The notes beneath the pieces are model-generated. The model made no database searches. It was not told the origin of the DNA and saw only the letters and a list, made by a program, of their open reading frames with translations. A stretch of 64,000 nt of DNA from Pedobacter aquae (GTDB lineage Bacteria > Bacteroidota > Bacteroidia > Sphingobacteriales > Sphingobacteriaceae): the NCBI RefSeq assembly GCF_008195825.1, contig NZ_CP043329.1, forward strand, positions 1,550,001-1,614,000. The letters run 5' to 3'. Positions 48,564-57,804 of this stretch are shown in pieces. The translations under genes and the position numbers were made by a program. Positions within the stretch are counted from its first letter, which is position 1. The number at the start of each line of letters is the position of its first letter.

Positions 48564-49313
48564 ATGTCAGTAACACTTTATCATTATACTTCCTACGCGG
48601 CTTTTTGTAGTATCATCAGCGGTGAAAACCTCAGATTTACAAATATTGGGTTCCTAAACGATGCTATGGAATATCAATATGGCATTGGGCTTTTCGTTAA
48701 AGCGATAAAAAATTTCGAATCGAAAAATAATATTGGTGATGTATTTGACATTTCTTTATTAAACAGATTTACATTTTTAAATCAAGTTTACACTATCTCA
48801 TTTTGTGAAAATGGAGATGATCTAAATCTTTGGCGGGGATATTGTCCAAAAGAAGGAGGAATTGCCATTGGTTTTAATAAGGACACAGTTTTTTCTAATA
48901 GAAATATTATATTGAATAAATGTCATTATAACAACCCATATGACGGTATAATAGTTGCATCGAACTATGAAAGAATAAGGGATAAGTTTTCAAAAATAGA
49001 AACTCTTCATAAAGATCTTGAACATATAAAATTCACATTTGATTTGGCTCATGTTAAAAGCCCAAGTTTTAAAGGAGAGAATGAATGGCGTGGAGTGACG
49101 AAAGCCGAAAACCATAAGATTCAATACTTTGTAAAAAACTCCATGATTGTTCCTTTCATTGAGTATAAATTCATTAAACGAAGCATCAAAGAAATTTTTA
49201 TTGGGCCATCAGCCCATCAAAATAAGATAAAAGAAGCACTAGAACTTATGACTCAACAATTTAACATCTCCTGTGATATTATTAAGTTTAAGATTCCTTT
49301 TGTGCAATATTAA
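48564..49313 (+). CDS. DUF2971 family protein
   Basis: A 249-residue protein with the DUF2971 pattern: L-Y-H-Y-T-S at the start, L-R-F-T-N-I-G-F-L-N-D-A-M-E-Y, a central S-F-C-E-N-G-D-D-L-N-L-W-R-G-Y and G-G-I-A-I-G-F-N. The function of the family is not established; members often occur in accessory and defence-rich islands. There is no signal peptide. It diverges from the HEPN remnant with 77 bases between them and is intact, unlike its neighbours. Confidence 0.82.
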   Translation: MSVTLYHYTSYAAFCSIISGENLRFTNIGFLNDAMEYQYGIGLFVKAIKNFESKNNIGDVFDISLLNRFTFLNQVYTISFCENGDDLNLWRGYCPKEGGIAIGFNKDTVFSNRNIILNKCHYNNPYDGIIVASNYERIRDKFSKIETLHKDLEHIKFTFDLAHVKSPSFKGENEWRGVTKAENHKIQYFVKNSMIVPFIEYKFIKRSIKEIFIGPSAHQNKIKEALELMTQQFNISCDIIKFKIPFVQY

Positions 49314-49681
49314 CAATCATTAGGATTGATCATGATAAAATACATCCAATTGGATTCCAGGCTGATGAGAATGCCATAAAATTCATAGTCGGTACATTTT
49401 AAGTGGTAGTGATGAGATAATTAAGCTTGAAAGAAGAAGTCTACTCGATTCATTTGATTTCATATTAAAAGTCTATCGATTTAGAAGAGAAAAGGAGAAA
49501 ATTTTAGAAGAGTTCATTTAAATATGCTAATACCTTAAGTAAGTATCTTAATCATCTCAATTTACATATAAAATACTATCTTGGTTTATTGGTTTATCAA
49601 ATTAAAATGAGGATTGTACAAGCTATAAATTATACCATAAATTGAAAAGTACAACCTAAAAGTCTTTGTTATGAAAAAGCA
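49314..49681 (+). other. Intergenic region with a probable coding remnant
   Basis: Two short plus-strand frames, D-H-D-K-I-H-P-I-G-F-Q-A-D-E-N-A-I-K-F-I-V-G-T-F (to 49401) and S-G-S-D-E-I-I-K-L-E-R-R-S-L-L-D-S-F-D (49402-49521), would join into one if the T4 run at 49397-49400 had five T. No start codon in a good place is seen, so this looks like the 3' end of a lost gene. The rest holds nothing recognisable. Confidence 0.35.
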
Positions 49682-51946
49682 TTATTTTTCTAAAATAATT
49701 TTCTTGGCAATTTCTAATTGTTCATCTATACCATTTTTCATTCCCTCAATAGATTGCTTGACTATATAGTCGATTTTTATTCCAACTTGTTGAGTTTGCG
49801 AACCATCTGGATAATAAATTCCAACATCAGATATTCCTGTTGATACATTACCTGGAAATATTATCTTTGAAACGCCTCCATCAGCACCTGCTGATGGAGT
49901 ACCGATAACAGTTACATTGGGCATACTTTGAAAAGCAATTGTAGCAAATTCAGCACTACTTTGAGTTAAACTATTAACTATGACTATTATCTTTCCGTTG
50001 TATGATGCCTTAGAGTTATTATCACCTATTTCTAGGGGCTTAGTGAATGTAAATAAGCCAGGATAACTTATAGAAACATTTGAATACTTTAAAAAAGGGG
50101 ATTTAAAATTCTTCAACCGATTAATGAGGTTAAATACTGCAATTTGATCATTTGGATAACAGCGCATATCTATGATTATCCCTTTTGTATTTTCAAAGTC
50201 TGACATAGCAGGTTCTATATCTGCATTTTTAAAGATCCCAGGAAATATATATCCAATCTCATTATCAATCTTGTAAAAGCTTTTGTCAAATGGTGAAGTG
50301 AACCAATCTAATTTATAAAAATCTATTTCTGAAAGTTCAACTCCATTTATTTCGGATTTTATTTGTATCCCATTCCTCAGTATTGTGAACATAAAATGTC
50401 TAGAACTATTTCTTAAGAGATATGACCATGTCATTTCTCGAAGTTGTGCCGGAAGGTTAGAGCCAAATGTAATAGGTAAATACTTATCCACTAAATTCTT
50501 TACTTTTTCACCATTTATACTTAAGATGACGTCACCTTTTAAAAACTTTCTTTCTACCTCAAGTGTGTCGCTATAGTAACCGGTTACAACAAGGCTATCA
50601 TTTATAAATGTACTTTTGAAAGGAACTCGAAAGTCACCTTTCTGGGATTCGGACAAAGCACCGCTCGAAATATAAGCATGTGAATCATGAATACTTGAAA
50701 TTAGGTTTTTCAATGCCAAAACATATGATTTGCTATTATCTATTTTAACAAATTTAGGGATAAATTCACTTAAGGATTTATCCCAGCTTGGGTTTATCAA
50801 ATATCTGTTAGGACTGAAATATTGTATTATACTCCAATAACGGTAAAGAGCTAACAACATATATCCACTATCGGGAAACTTAAGTTCTGGATAGGCTCTT
50901 TCATGTGTAAATATTGGATTTTCAGGATATGTATTAACATCATTTTCGACATAGTAATTATCTATGATATTGCAATTTTTTAATATGTATTGCAATTTTT
51001 CAGTGAGTGAGTTTCCGAAAGTAGAGTTGTTAAACAGATTTCCATAACTGGGAAATACTGCAATATTTGTTTTGTTATTTAATGTTAACTGATTCAGATT
51101 AGGTTTCGGTTTTCCTAATCTGTCTATCCAATCTTCAAGTATTTTTGAAAACTGATCATTAGATTTACATTCTAAAACAAGAGGTAAAACTCTAAATAAT
51201 TCTGAGTCCCAATTTAAATTACCTTTAGCAATTTCTGGATGATGATATTTTAAAAAGCCCCAAAATTCTCCCAATAACGATAAGTACTCAATCTTCTTTT
51301 TGCTCAACTTTATCTTTTCTATACCAGAACCTTGTAAAAAAGAAGAATCACTTTCAGCTGGATAAGAATTTAAGAATCCTAGCTTAGCTTCGTTTATAGG
51401 CTTACTATCAATGTAAATTCTAACACTGTCTATCCATATTCTACCTTTACCTTTTAAATAGGCTCCAATATTTATTTTTGCAGCTTCCTTTTCTTTATAT
51501 GGTACCTGTATTATATATTCCTTCCAATCATTTGTTCCCTTTAATCCTTGATCAGACATGTCATTATATTGAATCACTTGATTGTCCCTTCCATCAATTC
51601 GTATCCATAGCCCTGCAATACCTTCAGAAACATCTTTGGTTTTTATTGAAGCGATTAAGGAAATTGTTTTCCCTTCGAAAGCTTTTTTTATTGTGTGACT
51701 GAAGCCAACCTGATTTCCTTTTGTATCATTCGAAGAAATTGACACTGAATATTTCCCCTGAACTCTGAAATTACTATCCAATCCAACCTCTCCATCTTGA
51801 TTTGGATAAAGAGATAGAAACCATCCTACAGGCTTCTTTTCAAAATTCAAATCTTCGAAATTTCCATTGAAGTATTCTTGAGCATTAGCAGTTGCACAAG
51901 CTAACATTAACCCAATAATTAAAGTTATTCGATTTAAAATTCTCAT
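49682..51946 (-). CDS. S41 family peptidase (C-terminal-processing protease type)
   Basis: A 754-residue protein with a signal peptide (MRILNRITLIIGLMLACATA). Residues about 22-185 look like a carbohydrate-binding-module-type jelly roll (Y-F-N-G-N-F-E-D ending I-W-I-D-S-V-R-I-Y-I). The middle part contains a PDZ-like segment (K-G-D-V-I-L-S-I-N-G-E-K-V, about 470-483). The S41 catalytic domain follows, with I-I-D-M-R-C-Y-P, the nucleophile serine in N-S-L-T-Q-S-S-A-E-F and G-T-P-S-A-G-A-D-G-G. It should be periplasmic or surface-exposed. No functional link to the neighbours is visible and the substrate is unknown. Confidence 0.85.
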   Translation of the reverse strand: MRILNRITLIIGLMLACATANAQEYFNGNFEDLNFEKKPVGWFLSLYPNQDGEVGLDSNFRVQGKYSVSISSNDTKGNQVGFSHTIKKAFEGKTISLIASIKTKDVSEGIAGLWIRIDGRDNQVIQYNDMSDQGLKGTNDWKEYIIQVPYKEKEAAKINIGAYLKGKGRIWIDSVRIYIDSKPINEAKLGFLNSYPAESDSSFLQGSGIEKIKLSKKKIEYLSLLGEFWGFLKYHHPEIAKGNLNWDSELFRVLPLVLECKSNDQFSKILEDWIDRLGKPKPNLNQLTLNNKTNIAVFPSYGNLFNNSTFGNSLTEKLQYILKNCNIIDNYYVENDVNTYPENPIFTHERAYPELKFPDSGYMLLALYRYWSIIQYFSPNRYLINPSWDKSLSEFIPKFVKIDNSKSYVLALKNLISSIHDSHAYISSGALSESQKGDFRVPFKSTFINDSLVVTGYYSDTLEVERKFLKGDVILSINGEKVKNLVDKYLPITFGSNLPAQLREMTWSYLLRNSSRHFMFTILRNGIQIKSEINGVELSEIDFYKLDWFTSPFDKSFYKIDNEIGYIFPGIFKNADIEPAMSDFENTKGIIIDMRCYPNDQIAVFNLINRLKNFKSPFLKYSNVSISYPGLFTFTKPLEIGDNNSKASYNGKIIVIVNSLTQSSAEFATIAFQSMPNVTVIGTPSAGADGGVSKIIFPGNVSTGISDVGIYYPDGSQTQQVGIKIDYIVKQSIEGMKNGIDEQLEIAKKIILEK

Positions 51947-52140
51947 TAAATAACAATTTTTTGATATCTCTTAGCTTTTGAAAACAATATCTTCATATAA
52001 TTTTGAAACTAAAATGATTCATAGATAATAGGTCAATAATCTAATTTTTATTACTTTTATTACAATGTAAAGTTAGTTTAAAGAGACCACTTATTAAAGA
52101 CTTTAAACTTAATGAAAGTCCTATGTTAAACTTATAATAA

Positions 52141-52849
52141 ATGTCGATTAAAAAATTAAATATTGGCCTATTCGATTTAGGATTGGTTTCAGACCCTATG
52201 GATTCTATTAACACTATCTACGAAACAACTAAAACTGCTGTAAAAGCCTGAACAAATTAGAATTACATTATTAGATATTCATCTTACAAATGTTTATGCA
52301 GTACAAAAACTTTATGATAAACTCCAACTAAATCCATTTATTGAACAATTAATTCATGGTGATGCAACCCTACCAGAAATACAATTAAACGGTTCTCATG
52401 ATATCATCATTTCTACGGCTATACAAGTAGGGCTTAACAATACCTGTCAAGTACCTATTACTCGTAACTTATTAAGATTTTTGAATAAAAATGGCGCTTT
52501 CATTCCGCAGCAAATTAAACTTGATATTTATTTAGGTGACCAACCAATCCCTTTTAATGATTATGAAAAGGAAATTTCTATTGGTACAGCTTTTGATTTT
52601 GACACCAAAAAGCTTCCTGAAGTAGGTAAAGAAATTATTCTTCAGGTTCCTGAGGGATATGAACAGTACTTAAAATTATATACTCATATCAGAATACATG
52701 AAAATATTTGGCTCAAAAACCCTAAAAGCACCATTACCTTTCCATTATTTATCAGTGCATTAAGAAAAAAAGAGCCTTGTAAAATTGCCTTTAGTTATCA
52801 GGAACATGCTATTCCTAGACTTGATTTTCAATATTTACAGGAGATTTGA
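52141..52849 (+). pseudogene. SAM-dependent methyltransferase-like gene remnant
   Basis: A first frame from MSIKKLNIGLFDLG (52141) stops at 52250. A second, overlapping frame carries P-E-Q-I-R-I-T-L-L-D-I-H-L-T-N-V-Y-A, then I-H-G-D-A-T-L-P-E-I and H-D-I-I-I-S-T-A-I-Q-V-G-L, and N-G-A-F-I-P-Q-Q-I-K-L-D-I-Y-L to the stop at 52849. Removing one A from the A4 run at 52242-52245 joins them. The order LDIH / GDAT / DIII / FIPQ resembles the SAM-binding part of Rossmann-fold methyltransferases of the arginine-methyltransferase type, but the N-terminal half is missing. I rate the family as a guess. It is the only plus-strand gene piece between the S41 gene and tRNA-Leu. Confidence 0.4.
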
Positions 52850-52992
52850 GACTAAATTTAGGATAGTAATCTTTACATGATGAGGCTTTCTCAAATAATA
52901 TATACCAATCTTGGCATCTACTTTTGAAAGTTCACCAAACTTGCCATTAGTTTCTAGTCGAATTTTCTCAATATAAAACAATTTGAAAGCAA

Positions 52993-53026
52993 AAAACCGC
53001 ACTAGAGTATACTCTAGTACGGTTTT
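52993..53026 (-). terminator. Terminator behind tRNA-Leu
   Basis: AAAACCGCACTAGAGTAT and ACTCTAGTACGGTTTT form a long stem with one mismatch. On the minus strand six T follow. It sits 13 bases after the tRNA 3' end. Confidence 0.85.
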
Positions 53027-53038
53027 ACATTTTAAATG

Positions 53039-53120
53039 TACCCAGAGCCGGGGTCGAACCGGCACATCCGAAGATATTGGTGTTTGAGACCAACGCGTCT
53101 ACCAATTCCGCCATCTGGGC
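53039..53120 (-). tRNA. tRNA-Leu (anticodon CAA)
   Basis: The minus strand folds as a class II tRNA: acceptor GCCCAGA paired with TCTGGGT plus discriminator A, D-loop containing GGTAGAC, anticodon stem TTGGT/ACCAA with loop CTCAAAC (anticodon CAA), a variable arm, and T-arm GCCGGTTCGACCCCGGC. CCA is not encoded. It starts 14 bases after the hscB stop. Confidence 0.97.
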
Positions 53121-53134
53121 TTATTTGGCAATCC

Positions 53135-53686
53135 CTATCTTAATGACGGGGTTGCAAATCTATTAATTGATTCCCGTATTCGCAACAAATATTTTTTACG
53201 GTAATAGATGTCTTTGATTTGCAGCAACAAAGCTTTTCTTTCTTCTTCCTTTTGCTCATCAAACTGATGAGTAAGTGAAGCTAATTCTGTGTCTAAACTC
53301 TCTTCTATTTCCGCTACTTGTTTTTTTAATTGTTCTACTTTAGCAAAGTCTTCATCAAATTCTAGCTCCATCAAAACTTCGTTTACCTCCATCATTTCCA
53401 TTAGAAAATCTTGTGGTAAAGCGTACTTCTCTCCTTCTTCTAAAGCTCCAAATAATTCTAATACGTAGTTTAAACGCTTTTGCTCATGAGATAATACCTG
53501 ATAAGCTTTATTGTTCAAAGTGGATAAATCAAGAATTTCTTGCTGTTTATCCTCCGACTCATTTACATAAAAATCAGGATGATATTGTTTACTTAAAGCA
53601 TAAAATTTCCGCTTCACCACCTCTGCATTAGGGTGAAAAGAAACTGGTATTTCATAAAACTCGAAGTAATTCATTTTATAAGGCAA
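53135..53686 (-). CDS. hscB: Co-chaperone HscB (J-domain protein)
   Basis: A 183-residue protein with an N-terminal J domain (F-E-F-Y-E-I-P, H-P-D at 36-38 in K-Q-Y-H-P-D-F) and a C-terminal three-helix HscB domain rich in glutamate. HscB delivers the IscU scaffold to the HscA Hsp70 in iron-sulfur cluster assembly. The ATG at 53674 (MNYFEFYEIP) is an equally good start. No isc or hscA gene is adjacent, as is common in Bacteroidota. Confidence 0.88.
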   Translation of the reverse strand: MPYKMNYFEFYEIPVSFHPNAEVVKRKFYALSKQYHPDFYVNESEDKQQEILDLSTLNNKAYQVLSHEQKRLNYVLELFGALEEGEKYALPQDFLMEMMEVNEVLMELEFDEDFAKVEQLKKQVAEIEESLDTELASLTHQFDEQKEEERKALLLQIKDIYYRKKYLLRIRESINRFATPSLR

Positions 53687-53771
53687 AAGTTAAAATTAAA
53701 AAAGTAAAAAAATAAAACAACATTCTTACTACTAAATCAGGCATTCCGCTTTAAGCCTTATACTTTAAGCT

Positions 53772-55097
53772 TTATTTAGTGAATGCTTTAAAAATATCAT
53801 TACCTAAAACAAAAACCATTAAAGTAGCCAATAAAACAAAGCCTACAATTTGTGCTCGCTCCATAAACTTATCACTCAATGGTTTGCCTTTAATCATTTC
53901 TATCAACAAGAAAACGGCATGTCCGCCATCTAAAGCTGGTATAGGCAATAAATTCATCAAAGCCAATGCCATAGAAAGTAAACCTGTAATGCTCCAGAAT
54001 TTTACCCAATCCCAAGTACCGCCATATAATTTACGGGCAATTTCTACCGGACCAGAAAAAGCTTTATTTGCTTTTACTTCGCCTTTAACTACTTTGCCTA
54101 AACCTTTTGCATTATCTGTTAAACTCCCCCAAGCTTTAGCCGCTCCCACCGGAAGTGCTTCAAAGAAACCGTATTTCTGTGTTTCTAACTTCAAATCTTC
54201 AATTTTAGGTGCAAAACCTATCGTACCCTCAGCTGTAACTAAAACTGGTAAAGAAAGTTTATCACTTCCTCTTCTTATTGCGGCGGTTACTGTTTTACCT
54301 TTGTTTTCTTTTAAAGCTGTTTGTAATTCATCAAAAAACAAAGTTTGCTTGCCATTAACAGCATAAATTAAATCGCCTTTTTTAATTCCGGCTTTAGCAG
54401 CATTACTACCATCAACAACAGAATCTACAGCAAATTTCAGTCTTGGTGAAACAAATTCATCCACACCATAATCTGCAACAGTATTTAAAATATTAGCAGG
54501 CACTAAAACGTCTGTTTCCTTACCATTTCTGATAACAGTGATGGTAGAATTACCCATCAAAACCTCAGAACTACTTAATTCGCTAAATCTTACAATTTCT
54601 TTTCCGTTTATAGCTACAACTTTATCACCAGTTTGTAAACCTATTTCTTTACCAATAATGCCTGGTGCTATCCCATTTCTAATTTCCTTATTAGGGATAT
54701 AAGTTTCGCCATAAGTAAAGGTTAACATCCAAAAAATAAGAATACCTAAAATAACGTTTACTGTAACTCCGCCAAGCATCACAATTAAGCGCTGCCAAGC
54801 TGGTTTTGCTCTAAACTCCCAAGGTTGTACAGGTGCTGCCATAGCTTCGGTATCCATAGATTCATCTATCATACCGGCTATTTTCACATATCCGCCTAAA
54901 GGCAACCAACCTATACCATATTCTACATCTTTATATTTAACGCTAAATAATTTTACTCCCCAAGCATCAAAAAACAAATAAAATTTCTCTACTTTAATTC
55001 CAAATGCTCTTGCAGCCCAAAAATGCCCTAACTCGTGTAAAACTATTAAAATTGATAATCCCAGCAGCAGCTGGCCAATCATAACTAAAACATCCAT
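53772..55097 (-). CDS. rseP: Site-2 intramembrane metalloprotease RseP
   Basis: A 441-residue inner-membrane protease. H-E-L-G-H at 21-25 binds zinc, L-D-G-G-H in the third core helix (about 390) supplies the third ligand, and two PDZ domains lie between (about 125-200 and 215-290). About four membrane helices. RseP cuts membrane-anchored regulators in their membrane segment. It is 23 bases behind dxr, a pairing conserved in Bacteroidota and Proteobacteria. Confidence 0.95.
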   Translation of the reverse strand: MDVLVMIGQLLLGLSILIVLHELGHFWAARAFGIKVEKFYLFFDAWGVKLFSVKYKDVEYGIGWLPLGGYVKIAGMIDESMDTEAMAAPVQPWEFRAKPAWQRLIVMLGGVTVNVILGILIFWMLTFTYGETYIPNKEIRNGIAPGIIGKEIGLQTGDKVVAINGKEIVRFSELSSSEVLMGNSTITVIRNGKETDVLVPANILNTVADYGVDEFVSPRLKFAVDSVVDGSNAAKAGIKKGDLIYAVNGKQTLFFDELQTALKENKGKTVTAAIRRGSDKLSLPVLVTAEGTIGFAPKIEDLKLETQKYGFFEALPVGAAKAWGSLTDNAKGLGKVVKGEVKANKAFSGPVEIARKLYGGTWDWVKFWSITGLLSMALALMNLLPIPALDGGHAVFLLIEMIKGKPLSDKFMERAQIVGFVLLATLMVFVLGNDIFKAFTK

Positions 55098-55120
55098 CTA
55101 ATTTTCTTTTCTATTTTTAT

Positions 55121-56287
55121 TTATATCAACTCTTCTGCAAATATTCTTGTTTGTTTATCTGTCTCAAAGTAATCTTCTAATATAGGGTTTTCTACAAAGC
55201 TTACCCTATCCATACAGCGTTCTATGATATCACTCATTTGTAAAAATCCGATGCGTTCTTTCAAAAATGCAGCTACTACTACTTCATTAGCGGCATTAAT
55301 GATGCAAGACATGTTGCCACCTTTCTTTAAAGCATCATAAGCTAGAGCCAAATTTCTAAAAGTTTGGATATCTGCTTGCTCAAAACTTAAAGAGGGATAA
55401 TCCATAAAATTAAAACGCGGAAAATCACTCACAATCCTATCAGGATAGGTAAAAGCGTACTGAATAGGCAATTTCATATCGGGTAAACCCATTTGCGCTT
55501 TCATAGAGCCATCCTGAAACTGAACGATTGAATGGATGATAGATTGCGGATGTACTATAACATCTATTTGCTCTACAGCTAAATTAAACAACCATTTTGC
55601 TTCTATCACCTCTAAACCTTTGTTCATTAAAGAAGCAGAATCTATCGTGATTTTTGCTCCCATTACCCAATTGGGATGTTTTAAGGCTTCTTTAAAACTT
55701 ACCTGAGCTAAATCTGCCTTAGTTTTACCTCTAAAAGGACCACCAGATGCGGTAAGATATATCTTTTCTATAGGTGCTTGCTCGCCCACTAAACACTGGA
55801 AAATAGCCGAGTGTTCTGAATCTACAGGTAAAATTTTAACGTCATTTTCTTTAGCCAAAGCGGTTACCAAATCGCCAGCCACGACCATAGTTTCTTTGTT
55901 AGCTAAGGCAATATCTTTTTTAGCTTTGATAGCAGCAATAGTAGGCCTTAAACCTGCAAAACCAACTAAAGCTGTTAAAACAACATCTAAATGAGGTAAA
56001 ACTACCGCTTCGCATAAAGCTTCGCGGCCAGCCTTTACTTCAATATTTGTATGTGCTAAAGCTTGTTTTACTTCCTGATATTTGCTTTCATCAGCAATAA
56101 CCACCAGCTGGGGCTGAAACAACAAAGCCTGCGACACCAATAAGGCAACATTAGATTGTGCCGTTAACACGGCTGCTTTAAACAAAGTTGGGTTAGCCTT
56201 GATAACGTCTAAAGCCTGCGTACCAATGCTTCCTGTAGAGCCTAATATGGCAATATGCTTAATATTTTTTGAATATGTATTTGTCAA
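55121..56287 (-). CDS. dxr: 1-deoxy-D-xylulose 5-phosphate reductoisomerase
   Basis: A 388-residue cytoplasmic enzyme. G-S-T-G-S-I-G-T-Q-A-L (about 16-26) binds NADPH; L-A-N-K-E-T-M-V is the family motif; D-S-E-H-S-A-I-F-Q binds the metal and A-S-G-G-P-F-R-G the substrate. It makes 2-C-methylerythritol 4-phosphate, the first committed step of the MEP isoprenoid pathway. It follows the GH3-type gene by 6 bases. Confidence 0.97.
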   Translation of the reverse strand: MTNTYSKNIKHIAILGSTGSIGTQALDVIKANPTLFKAAVLTAQSNVALLVSQALLFQPQLVVIADESKYQEVKQALAHTNIEVKAGREALCEAVVLPHLDVVLTALVGFAGLRPTIAAIKAKKDIALANKETMVVAGDLVTALAKENDVKILPVDSEHSAIFQCLVGEQAPIEKIYLTASGGPFRGKTKADLAQVSFKEALKHPNWVMGAKITIDSASLMNKGLEVIEAKWLFNLAVEQIDVIVHPQSIIHSIVQFQDGSMKAQMGLPDMKLPIQYAFTYPDRIVSDFPRFNFMDYPSLSFEQADIQTFRNLALAYDALKKGGNMSCIINAANEVVVAAFLKERIGFLQMSDIIERCMDRVSFVENPILEDYFETDKQTRIFAEELI

Positions 56288-56293
56288 TTTTTG

Positions 56294-57796
56294 TTATGAT
56301 AATTGATAAGAAACAAGTTTATCTGCTAAGGCTCTGTCGTTTGCTAAACGAGGGACTTTATTTTGTCCGCCCAGTTTACCTTCTGCCCGCATAAAATTAA
56401 CAAAAGCATTTGCTTGCAGCGGCCTGATGATTAAAGGTTGCAAGACCTTACCTTGAATCAAATCTTTATAATAAATATTTTTAAGCTGTAATTGTTCGTC
56501 TACTTTGGCACTAAAAACAGCTAAATCTGCCGGTTGTTTTGCAAATTCTACAAACCACTCGTGAAATGGCAATTCGCCCACCGGCGGATTAACCTGAGGT
56601 GCAACCGTAAACTCGGTAATTTCTAAATCTTCTTCTTTAGCTACATGAAGCAAAGCGTGTTCTACCTCCTCACCTATCACATGCTCGCCAAAAGCAGAAA
56701 TATAATGCTTTATTCTTCCTGTTACCAGTATTTTATATGGATTTTTAGAAATAAACTTCACCGTATCGCCAATGGCATATCCCCACAAACCAGCATTGGT
56801 ACTCATGATGAGGGCATAATTTTTATTGAGCTCGACCTCGGCTAAACTCAAGCGAGAAGGGTTTTCATTAAAATATTCATCCGTAGGGATAAATTCGTAA
56901 AATACACCAGCATCAGCTAAAAGCAATAAACCTTTATCTTGCTGAGAGTCCTGAAAAGCAATAAAACCTTCTGAAGCTGGGTAAGTTTCTATGGTAGAAA
57001 TTTTCTTTCCAATACTTTCTTCAATTCTTGCTCGATAAGGCTCAAAATTAACCCCTCCGTAAACAAATAAATTGAAGTTTTTAAAGATATCTTTTATCTT
57101 TTTACCATTGGCTTTCGCCGATAAACGATCGAAATACATTTGGCACCAAGGTGGTATACCCGATATCAATCGCATATCTTCATGGAAAGTTTCTTCTACT
57201 ATAGCATCTACTTTTTCTTCCCAATCTGCAATACAATTTACCTGATAACTTGGCAACCTATTTTTTTGCAAATACTGCGGAACATGATGTGCTACAATGC
57301 CAGAAAGCCTTCCGAAAGAAATTCCGGCTTTTTTAACCATCTCTGGGCTACCTTGTAAGAATATCATTTTACCATCTACAAAACTAGCATCACCAGTTTC
57401 ATGGATATAACATAATAAAGCATTTCTGGCTGCTTTAATATGCTCTGGCATAGATTCTTTAGAAAGCGGAATGTATTTAACACCCGAAGTAGTTCCAGAT
57501 GTTTTAGCGAAATAAAGAGGTTTGCCTTTCCATAAAACATCAGCCTCTCCTTTAACCACACGTTCTACATAAGGTTTCAAATCTTCATAATCCCTAACAG
57601 GAACATGCTTTTTAAAATCCTGATAGTTTTGGATATCCTGAAACTGATGATCATTACCAAAAACGGTGTGTTTTGCGGTATTGATTAGGTTTGCTAATAC
57701 TTTCTCTTGAGCCGCTACTGCATTAAACTTCCATTTATTTATGCCCCGCACTGCCCAAGCCGCAAATGGTTTACTTAACGCTGCTTTTAATCCCAT
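56294..57796 (-). CDS. GH3 auxin-responsive promoter family protein (acyl-adenylase fold)
   Basis: A 500-residue protein of the plant-GH3-like family, not to be confused with glycoside hydrolase family 3. Marks are Y-F-A-K-T-S-G-T-T-S-G-V-K-Y-I-P (ATP loop, about 103-118), Y-P-A-S-E-G-F-I-A-F and V-T-G-R-I-K-H-Y. The plant enzymes link amino acids to acyl groups through an acyl-adenylate. Bacteroidota carry a conserved version next to dxr and rseP whose substrate is unknown. Confidence 0.9.
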   Translation of the reverse strand: MGLKAALSKPFAAWAVRGINKWKFNAVAAQEKVLANLINTAKHTVFGNDHQFQDIQNYQDFKKHVPVRDYEDLKPYVERVVKGEADVLWKGKPLYFAKTSGTTSGVKYIPLSKESMPEHIKAARNALLCYIHETGDASFVDGKMIFLQGSPEMVKKAGISFGRLSGIVAHHVPQYLQKNRLPSYQVNCIADWEEKVDAIVEETFHEDMRLISGIPPWCQMYFDRLSAKANGKKIKDIFKNFNLFVYGGVNFEPYRARIEESIGKKISTIETYPASEGFIAFQDSQQDKGLLLLADAGVFYEFIPTDEYFNENPSRLSLAEVELNKNYALIMSTNAGLWGYAIGDTVKFISKNPYKILVTGRIKHYISAFGEHVIGEEVEHALLHVAKEEDLEITEFTVAPQVNPPVGELPFHEWFVEFAKQPADLAVFSAKVDEQLQLKNIYYKDLIQGKVLQPLIIRPLQANAFVNFMRAEGKLGGQNKVPRLANDRALADKLVSYQLS

Positions 57797-57804
57797 AGTG
57801 TTGT

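Noticed and set aside
56294-57796. Glycoside hydrolase family 3 assignment for the GH3-named protein
   Set aside because: Its ATP-loop motif and length belong to the plant GH3 acyl-adenylase family; the name is a coincidence.
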